64,000 nt of DNA. Source: Neoconidiobolus thromboides FSU 785 (taxonomy: Eukaryota; Entomophthoromycota; Entomophthoromycetes; Entomophthorales; Neoconidiobolaceae). This document shows, in pieces, positions 57,012 to 64,000 of this stretch; position 1 is the first letter of the stretch; every line of letters begins with the position of its first letter. The translations under genes and the position numbers were made by a program. Below the pieces are notes generated by a model, which saw only the letters and a list, made by a program, of their open reading frames with translations, was not told the origin of the DNA and ran no database searches. The stretch is taken from contig MU626262.1 in the NCBI GenBank assembly GCA_025603075.1, forward strand, positions 62,001 to 126,000, read 5' to 3'.

Positions 57012-58001
57012 ATGCTGTTTAAAAACGTTATTTTATATTTAAGCTTCATAATACAAGTTACAGTACAGGTTGATTTCAATATAGATAAAGAAGTAAATAG
57101 TTTAGTTAAAAAATTCAATTTGCCCACATCACCTTTATTTAAGTTTTTGTTAAAAAAGAAATTTTTAAAGAGAAAGAAAGCAGCAACTAGTAAAACAATA
57201 ACTAAACTAAGAACTAGTACTGTTGAGGAAGTAAAGGAGGGCGCAGTGTTTGCATCAGTAGGACCTTGCGACTTGAATTTATTAAAAGAGTGGAAATGCA
57301 AATCATGTTTACAAGCCCCTAATAACGTCTTTGTAGATTCTTTTTATAATCATGAAACTGAAGTCTTTGCCTTACTTGTAAAAGATGAAATTGAAACCAC
57401 CTTTAGGTTGATATTCCGTGCCACTACAACTGCAATAAATGAAGAGCATAATCAAAATACTATATTAATTCCATACGACTCAAATTCACAAGCAATTAAA
57501 GTTCATACTGGTTACAAAACAAGTATAGATTCTGTTTCACATAAAATAGTTTCTAAATTGAAAGATTTATATAAACAAGAGCAATACAAAGGTTATAAAA
57601 TGAAAATTTATGGTCATTCTTTAGGTGGCGCATTAGCTAGTTTAGCAGTATTAAAAATCCAATCTGAGTTAGAGTTGAATGAAGGTAAATTATATCTATT
57701 TACTTATGGACAACCTAGAGTAGGAAATTATGATTTTGTACGTTTTTTCAACAGTCACAAATTTCATAGTTCAAGAGTAGTAAACTACCATGATGAAATA
57801 ACCCATTTTCCTGCTTATGTTACGGAAGACTATATACATTTTAATAATGAGATCTTTATTGATAAAGATAATAGCGTAATTCAATGTAATTCTTCCTACT
57901 TTGAAGATTCTGAGTGTTCTCAAAAAGTTCCAATAGCCGATTTATCTAAGGAATCGCATGGAACTTATTTCATTGATCTTCGTCCTAGAAGTGTTTGTTA
58001 A
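57012..58001 (+). CDS. Secreted class-3 lipase, 329-aa subfamily (FRAT variant)
   Basis: 329 aa, intronless. Signal peptide (VILYLSFIIQVTVQ), pro-like region with basic cluster KKKFLKRKK, then the lipase domain. Ser203 in GHSLGG, Asp261 in NYHDEITHFP and His316 in ESHGTYF keep the triad. The oxyanion loop is FRATT: Gly137 of FRGST has become Ala, unlike both sister genes. Closest to the gene at 49733, including the promoter. Convergent with the pseudogene at 58139-59071. Confidence 0.9.
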   Translation: MLFKNVILYLSFIIQVTVQVDFNIDKEVNSLVKKFNLPTSPLFKFLLKKKFLKRKKAATSKTITKLRTSTVEEVKEGAVFASVGPCDLNLLKEWKCKSCLQAPNNVFVDSFYNHETEVFALLVKDEIETTFRLIFRATTTAINEEHNQNTILIPYDSNSQAIKVHTGYKTSIDSVSHKIVSKLKDLYKQEQYKGYKMKIYGHSLGGALASLAVLKIQSELELNEGKLYLFTYGQPRVGNYDFVRFFNSHKFHSSRVVNYHDEITHFPAYVTEDYIHFNNEIFIDKDNSVIQCNSSYFEDSECSQKVPIADLSKESHGTYFIDLRPRSVC

Positions 58002-58138
58002 AATAAAGATACTTAGCATAAAAATAAAAATAAGTAGTTGTGATATTTTAAAAAAGTAAACAAGTTTAGTATCAAATTAATAAAATATCACTAAGTTAAA
58101 TCAAAAAATTATTAAGGTTATTTATAATCATAATAAGC

Positions 58139-59071
58139 TCAGCATACATTAGATGTCTCGATTAAAACATTATAGTATGTTGTATGGACACTAGGGTATA
58201 GTTTACTATCAGGGACGCTTAGCGCACATTTAGAATCCTCTAATACAGATGAATCGCAATAATTTACAGATGTTCCATTAGAAAAAAGTTCATTAGCATG
58301 ATGCCCATAAAAAAGTACAGATGGTGGTGGTGTTCTAAGTACAAGGACATAATAGTTTGCAGACCTAGGAACTGTGATAGGTTGAAAATCAAACCATTTA
58401 GCAAATTGTACATTTCCAGTACGTGATTGTTCATAAGTATATAATTCAAATTTATCCCATGGCAAGTTAAGTTTGTCCTTAATTTTTAATAAAGCTAAAG
58501 GAGCTATGGCTCCACCTAATGAATGACCAACATCTTTAATTTTATAGTTAGAGTATTATTGATTCTTCAATAAATTTTTTAGCACATTCAAAAAAAGGCC
58601 ATAAAGTGACTCCATATCGGTCAAAAACTCACTATGTACTAGGGCACCAGTGCTGTGTACACTATTAAAGGGTAATTTGATCAATTCAAAATCTGATACC
58701 CAATTTAGTATTTTTTTAGTACTAAGAAAAGACAAAATAATGGCCTAGTTACCGTTATTTATAGCTAAATAGCCTCTTGTCTGTAGTAAAGGATTACTGA
58801 GTGTCGTTACAAATTGCGTTCGTGGTACATTTTGACGTACTTTACAATCTCAATTTTGTAAGCTATTATCACTACATAAAATAGCTGAAGCATAATAGAC
58901 ATGTTTTATAGCATCTTTTATACTTGGTTTAAGAGTATTATCTGTTATTTGTTTGCTATACCATTTAGCTCCTATCGTTGTTATCGGCTTTGTTCTATTT
59001 TCTACTATTGAAACGATAGGAAAAATTATTTTATTGAGCATTAATAATAGCAAATAAACAAAGATATTCAT
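58139..59071 (-). pseudogene. Class-3 lipase pseudogene, 310-aa subfamily, three nonsense codons
   Basis: Full-length 311-codon alignment to the 310-aa lipases with no frameshift, but TGA at the Trp of NWSC (near 58849), TAG at the Gln before AIIL (near 58746) and TAA at a Gln of NQQYSNY (near 58558). GHSLGG is retained. The catalytic Asp region is ruined (NYYVLVLRTPP in place of NYNDPVPRLPP), and GQP is EQS. All three stops can be explained by C-to-T or G-to-A transitions. Closest parent appears to be a 25685-like gene (MNI start, TKPIT). Confidence 0.85.
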
Positions 59072-60420
59072 ACGAATAAATGATTGAAGCTTTGATTGAA
59101 TTGTCTATTGAGTTTATTTAAATCTAATATTTTATATTTTCTCTAAAAGCAGACCAAGTTTCTTAAATTTAATAACTATATGGGAGTGTTTTTTTTGATC
59201 TCACTACTCTTCCATTTTTTAAGCGCTATTTAAGCGGAAATTTTTTTAGTAAAATTCTTAAACACAAAAATACATCCTCATATCTATTCAATGAGAAAAT
59301 GCTCTCAAGAGATGAATAGTGAAGCATATTACTTGTAATGCACTTCAAATGGTCTAATCAACACTGATTGCCGCGAAAATGAAATGCTAAAATGTTATGT
59401 TTATAGACGTTTACTTTCAAATGTGTAACGTTTTTCCTAAGTTATATGAAAACGTCAATGGGTATTCTCATTTCGTATTTTAAAAAATGAAAAATTCTTA
59501 GAACGAATTTAGCAAAAATAGGATATGAATATTCATTTACATTTAAATTAAATTTGGGGAAAATATCACACAATTGAACATAATCAGATGTATCAAATTT
59601 TGTTAAATGCAATCCGTTCTGATGCAAAAATAACATTCTTATTAATTTAACTAATGTCGACCAAGTTATTATTACAAAACTACAAAAAATAAACGTTTAA
59701 GCAATTTTGATCAAAAATATAAACTTGATTTGTTTATTATTAATAGAACTTGTATTGTTTAATTATTTTTGAATATGGGTTTGTTTACACTTAGGCTTGA
59801 TTACTCTAGTTTTGGCCCTAAAAAATTTGTGAGTTGAGAAAAAATGTGAAAATAGTCCTTTTTTTATATGATAGTGAAAGTGTATGGCCTTAAGTGTTAT
59901 ATCAGCGTAAGAAATGGTTGCTATATGTATAAAACAAATAGTCATTTTTTTGCTTTATTTTAAAATAAACACACTAGATTATTTGAGCAAAACTAAATTG
60001 AACTGATAATTATTATAAATTTAATATAGTTGCAGCTTTTCAGTGAAATTTTTAACCACTCCTTTAGGAGTAAAAAAAATCGCCAAATTTCGTCAAAGCT
60101 GTAGGTACCAAGGTTTAAAAAATCAATTAGATAAATAATTTGACTACTAATACTATCATTGATTATTTTGCAAAAGAACTAGAAGAGAGTAAAATTTTTA
60201 AACTCATCTATATATGTATTCAAAAATAGCTTGAGTGTATAAAAATTCATAAATTTTATAAACTTTCTGGTTATTTTTCTATCACTATAGTTATTATGTT
60301 TTCTATTATGGCAAATAGATTCATAGTTTTAACTTATAAGAAAAGAAATTATAGTTAAAGTCAACATATTTTTATTGAATTAAAAGGGCTATCAAGTAAT
60401 AATTTATAATTGTGACAAAT
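59072..60420. other. Intergenic with MITE and a possible F-box remnant
   Basis: Holds the MITE at 59181-59280. A minus-strand open stretch at 59442-59636 (LHLTKF ... DIFPKFNL ... FHFLKYEMRIP) vaguely resembles the F-box/LRR family but is too short to call. Otherwise AT-rich. Confidence 0.4.
59181..59280 (+). mobile_element. MITE, 100-bp copy
   Basis: TGGGAGTGTTTTTTTTGATC ... AAAAATACATCCTCA, TA flanks at 59179-59180 and 59281-59282. Confidence 0.9.
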
Positions 60421-60929
60421 TTAGCATGCAGTAGATGCACTAAGAGAAACATTATAATAAGTTAAATGGGCATTTACATCTAATTCGGTATCAGGAGTGC
60501 TTAGCGCACAATTAGGATCTTCTAATACTGAAGTACTGCAATAGCTTGCAGATAATCCATTGATAAAGAGCTCATTAAGATGATGTGAGTAATTTAGTGT
60601 TAGTCGAGGAGGTAATCTAGGTACGGGATCATTATAGTTCACAGATCTAGCAACAGTGATTGGTAAAGCATCAAACCATTCAGCAAATTGTACATTTCCA
60701 GTACGTGGTTGTCCATAAGTATATAGTTCTAACTTATCCCATGACAAGTTAAGCTTGTCTTTGATTTTTATTGCAGCTAAAGAAGCCATAGCCCCACCTA
60801 ATGAATGGCCAACTACTCTAATTTTGTAATTTGTATATTGCTGATTTTGTATTAAAGTTTTTAATGCGCCCAAAAAAGAGCTAGAAACTGACTCCATAGC
60901 ATCCAAAAACCCACCATGTACTAGAGGCC
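60421..60929 (-). CDS. Class-3 lipase, 310-aa subfamily, 5' half lost in gap
   Basis: Continues in frame into the N run, then ends with the terminal Cys at 60421. Retains GHSLGG, NYNDPVPRLPP and AHLTYY. It starts at about residue 142 of the family (GLVHGGFLDAMES), so signal peptide and oxyanion loop are missing. Distinct in sequence from the partial lipase at 21979. On the same strand as isocitrate lyase copy C across the gap. Confidence 0.85.
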
Positions 60930-61029
60930 NNNNNNNNNNNNNNNNNNNNNNNNNNNNNNNNNNNNNNNNNNNNNNNNNNNNNNNNNNNNNNNNNNNNNNN
61001 NNNNNNNNNNNNNNNNNNNNNNNNNNNNN
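60930..61029. other. Assembly gap of 100 N
   Basis: Exactly 100 N. Cuts the 3' part of isocitrate lyase copy C and the 5' part of a lipase on the same strand; at least ~1 kb of coding sequence is missing if both genes are whole. Confidence 0.95.
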
Positions 61030-62090
61030 GTTTCAAAGCCCATGGATTTAGCTAATTCACGTGCTTCATAGTAGCTAAGCTCTTGGGAACGGCAATTCCA
61101 TTTGGAAAGGTTAGCTTCTACATTACTGCAATTAGTTTGACGGATTTTACGAGCAACAGCCTCAGTAAAGGTTACAAGGTCAGCCTCATCAAGCCATTGT
61201 TCTTGAATGGCATGAAGTTGCTGAGCTGTTTTACCAGCTTTAACAGCTTCTTCTAAAATAGTAACAAGAGGACGTAAGCAGTTGTTAGTAGTACCTAAAA
61301 TAAATGGATGATCACGACGGTCAATATTACTGGTGAGAAGCTGAGCAGCTTCAGCATCAGTACGGGAAACAAGGATAGTTTCAGTATTCATAATATCAAA
61401 TTGAGCACGGATAGCAATAAGACGAGAAATGTGTTCAGAAGTAGGAACTAAAACTTTACCTCCCATATGACCACATTTCTTAGTACCAGCAGCTTGATCT
61501 TCAATATGGATACCAGCAGCACCTCGTTCAACGAACATTTTAGCAAGCTTCATGACAGCGGTTAAACCACCATGACCTGAGTCAGCATCAGCAATGATTG
61601 GTCGTAAGAAATCAGTATATGGAACTGTCTTTCTTTGTTCTGAAGTTAAACCGAAACGCTCTTCACGTTGCTTTCTATCATGGAATAATTGAGCACGGAA
61701 AAGTTGATCTACTTTATTTGGTACAGTATCCATTGGGTAATCAGCAAGATCTGGTCCTGGTTCATTGGAGGTGGAAGCAGTAGAAGAGCATTGCCATCCA
61801 GAAACATAAATGGTTTCGTGATATTTGGCCATTTGAGTTACTTGAACGGGGTCAAGAGCACCAAATGTATAAGAAGTGGTACGGCTATGTTGATGACGCT
61901 TTAAAAGAGACCATAACTTTTTTGCTTGAACATTGGATGGATATTCAATTTTAAGGGTACCACGTTTAGAAGCAATAGATTGAGCAGTATAAGGACGCTT
62001 TACATGAGAAAAACGAGAGGATGCCCACCAAGTGGATAAATGATTAAGCTCTTCGTCGTAGCAAGTTGTTTCGTTACAGAATTGAGTCAT
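61030..62090 (-). CDS. ICL1: Isocitrate lyase, copy C, 3' part lost in gap
   Basis: N-terminal ~353 residues, from [15 protein letters not shown] at 62090 to AKSMGFE at the gap. KKCGHMGGK is present. The first 86 residues differ from copy B at about 17 positions, but from MAKYHET onward protein and DNA are almost identical to copies A and B (about two base differences from A and six from B over ~800 bp). Whether it has a normal or Gln-rich tail is hidden by the gap. Confidence 0.9.
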
Positions 62091-63540
62091 GTCGAAGTAA
62101 AAATGATTGATATGACAAATTTTTCTTTCTTTTTAAACCTTTTTGGGTGTGTAGAATTGTTGTCGTCATCTATTATTTCAACAAATCTGATGAAACGTCA
62201 ACCTAAGAATAGTGCCAATTATTTATTTGATAACACAATTTGATTGAGTATAATTATAAGGGTTAAATGTGGGTAGTAAGTGTAAGTGCCAAAAAAATTG
62301 GGATTAAACCAATCACCTTTATATGTAAGGTAACTAACATTTATTTAATTTCTCCTTTTTTTAATAGCAAAACTGACAAAAAAAACTCGTTATTTAAAGG
62401 AGTAAAAAGCTAAACATAAAGTGAATGAATGTCTGATTAATAATTGAACACAGATGCCTTTTTTACCCGCTATTTTTTGCTTTTTATCCTTAAATTGATG
62501 TTTTTAGTTAAGTCATCTATCAAATGAAAACATATCCATATGTTATTTAGACTTCATATTTTCAAAAAATTAAAATTGTAATCATCCACATCCAATAAAA
62601 AGACACAAAAAAATGGTTTTTAAAAAACGAACTCTAGTTAAAGCTAACAGTAGTATAATTGAAAATTTCTTAATCATTGGCTCAATTTGACTAAAGGATA
62701 AATGATTCCAATTTAAAATGAAAGTTTAGGTAAACTAGGGTTAAAAGCTCAAATCATTAATTGCAATAGATAAATTACTATCAAACTTCTTTTTTTATAA
62801 ATCGCTAACAAGCTTTCTAAATTTAAATTTCAAGTATTTTCATCTGAACTAATGTCTTCAACTAAGAACTTTTTATCTTTTAGTTTAAGTAAAGCTTTTG
62901 TCATGCTATTAATTGCTTCACATTTGACTTAAAAGTGATTGGTAGGAAGATAAAAAAAATTATCCGAAATCAGCCAATCAGTTATGATTATTTGTTTAAA
63001 TAAACTCAAATCAAAACAATTTTAATAGTTTATAACACATTTTTATAAAAATAAAAATAAATTTCATCATGTAGAATCTACCAAATTCTAATGCAAAAAT
63101 TAAATAAACGCAAATCTAACCTTATCTTTAATCACTTAACTTTTTTATAAATTAAAACTAATATAATAGCTAAATAATGTTAATTTGAAGTTAAAATAAG
63201 TTAAGGTTAAAGCTATAATTTAGAAACAATATAAAATGTTAATATTCTTTAATTTAAAATACTTGTGTTTATTTTTAATTAAACTATTATTAATTTATCT
63301 AAGTAAGTGTAATTATATTATAATGCAAACTTGTCATAAATATAAAAGTTATTAGCTTTAAAATTACTATGTTTTAATCAAAAATACTTTAAATAAGATA
63401 ACACTATTTATATGAATTAAGTTGAATAAAAAAGTTTGAATCAGTTTAGACTTTTAATAATTTTAAATAGTTTAAAATTGATTATGAAATATAATACTAT
63501 AAATGATAAGAATTTGTTAAAATTTATTAATAATGATATA

Positions 63541-63640
63541 TGGGAGTGTTTTCTTGGCTTCATTGCTTTTTATATCTTTTAAGCGCTATTTGAGCGGAAA
63601 ATTTTTTAGTAAAATTCTTGAACATAAAAATACATCCCCA
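63541..63640 (+). mobile_element. MITE, 100-bp copy
   Basis: TGGGAGTGTTTTCTTGGC ... AAAAATACATCCCCA, TA flanks at 63539-63540 and 63641-63642. Confidence 0.92.
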
Positions 63641-63930
63641 TATATTAGCTTTTTAAATTATTTTTATTTATTGGAATTTAATATAGACTGTATTTATTAA
63701 ACAATAAGTATTAATTAACAAAACTGGTTTTTATATTATTTTGCTTTAAATACTTCTAGTTTATTTATTAATAAAAACTCTAAATAACTTTTAATAAAAA
63801 ATGTATTAATGCTTTTAAAAAAAAACTATTTTTAATATATTAAAGCATAATAATATAACGTATATATACAAATTTAGTATACTTAGTAGTCTTTATTTTA
63901 TATTATTTAACACTTAATTTACTTAAATAT

Positions 63931-63972
63931 TACTTAAAAATAGAAAAAATGACAAAGTTAAAAAAACACCCC
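63931..63972 (-). mobile_element. MITE fragment next to an LTR start
   Basis: AAAAAATGACAAAGTTAAAA then AACACCCC matches the reverse-oriented right third of the MITE. An LTR start follows about 8 bp later, reminiscent of the nested arrangement at 5795-5824. Confidence 0.55.
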
Positions 63973-63980
63973 TATTTAAC

Positions 63981-64000
63981 TGTGAAATCTAATACTCAGT
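63981..64000 (+). mobile_element. Start of an LTR-like element, cut by window end
   Basis: TGTGAAATCTAATACTCAGT matches the first 20 bases of the 464-bp repeat with two differences. The rest lies outside the window. Confidence 0.6.

Larger units (their letters stand above)
62091..64000. other. Intergenic with MITE and repeat fragments
   Basis: About 1.9 kb without a gene. Contains the MITE at 63541-63640, a MITE fragment at 63931-63972 and the start of an LTR-like copy at 63981. Confidence 0.5.

Noticed and set aside
59442-59636. Independent small gene on the minus strand
   Set aside because: Too short, no start context or splice support; at most a remnant of the nearby F-box/LRR family.

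Overview
The window looks like nuclear DNA of an early-diverging, very AT-rich fungus. Genes carry short GT-AG introns. Mitochondrial complex I subunits, a mitochondrial PDK/BCKDK-type kinase, PEX22, glyoxylate-cycle isocitrate lyase, NAP1, a septin and PHO88 are present. Expanded secreted class-3 lipases and a secreted trypsin-type protease suggest a Conidiobolus-like member of Entomophthoromycotina. The genus is inference from gene content and base composition.

Layout. Positions 1-8,000 hold four minus-strand copies of a cysteine-rich repeat protein; only 4291-4929 is intact. 8,400-21,900 is mostly housekeeping: a 329-aa-type lipase, a six-exon DNA2, a small membrane protein, NDUFA8, PHO88, an Asn-rich protein and a partial isocitrate lyase running into a 100-N gap. 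22,000-35,500 is a plus-strand lipase cluster (one partial and four complete 310-aa-type genes), closed by an isocitrate lyase with a Gln/Ser-rich tail. 36,800-49,100 is housekeeping again: NAP1, the kinase, a MIR-domain protein, NDUFB9, trypsin, PEX22 and a septin. 49,700-64,000 is accessory: two more 329-aa-type lipases, tRNA-Ala(UGC), two broken F-box genes, a lipase pseudogene, a partial lipase, a second 100-N gap and a third isocitrate lyase.

Functional theme. Secreted lipases and protease release lipids and peptides. PEX22 (peroxisome biogenesis) and isocitrate lyase fit growth on fatty acids and C2 units. No operon-like logic is expected; paralogues sit in clusters.

Mobile DNA. A ~100-bp non-autonomous element with inverted ends (TGGGGATGT...ACATCCCCA) flanked by TA recurs at least twelve times, plus fragments. 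Three copies lie inside old coding sequence. Because 100 bp plus the TA duplication is 102 bp, insertion keeps the reading frame. A 464-bp solo-LTR-like family is also present.

Other points: the isocitrate lyase copies are almost identical in the core and diverged at both ends; several lipase paralogues have altered catalytic motifs; the septin P-loop lysine is replaced by arginine; DNA2 has three acidic repeats in its N-terminal extension. Splice sites were placed by eye using GT/AG and phase, with no transcript evidence.
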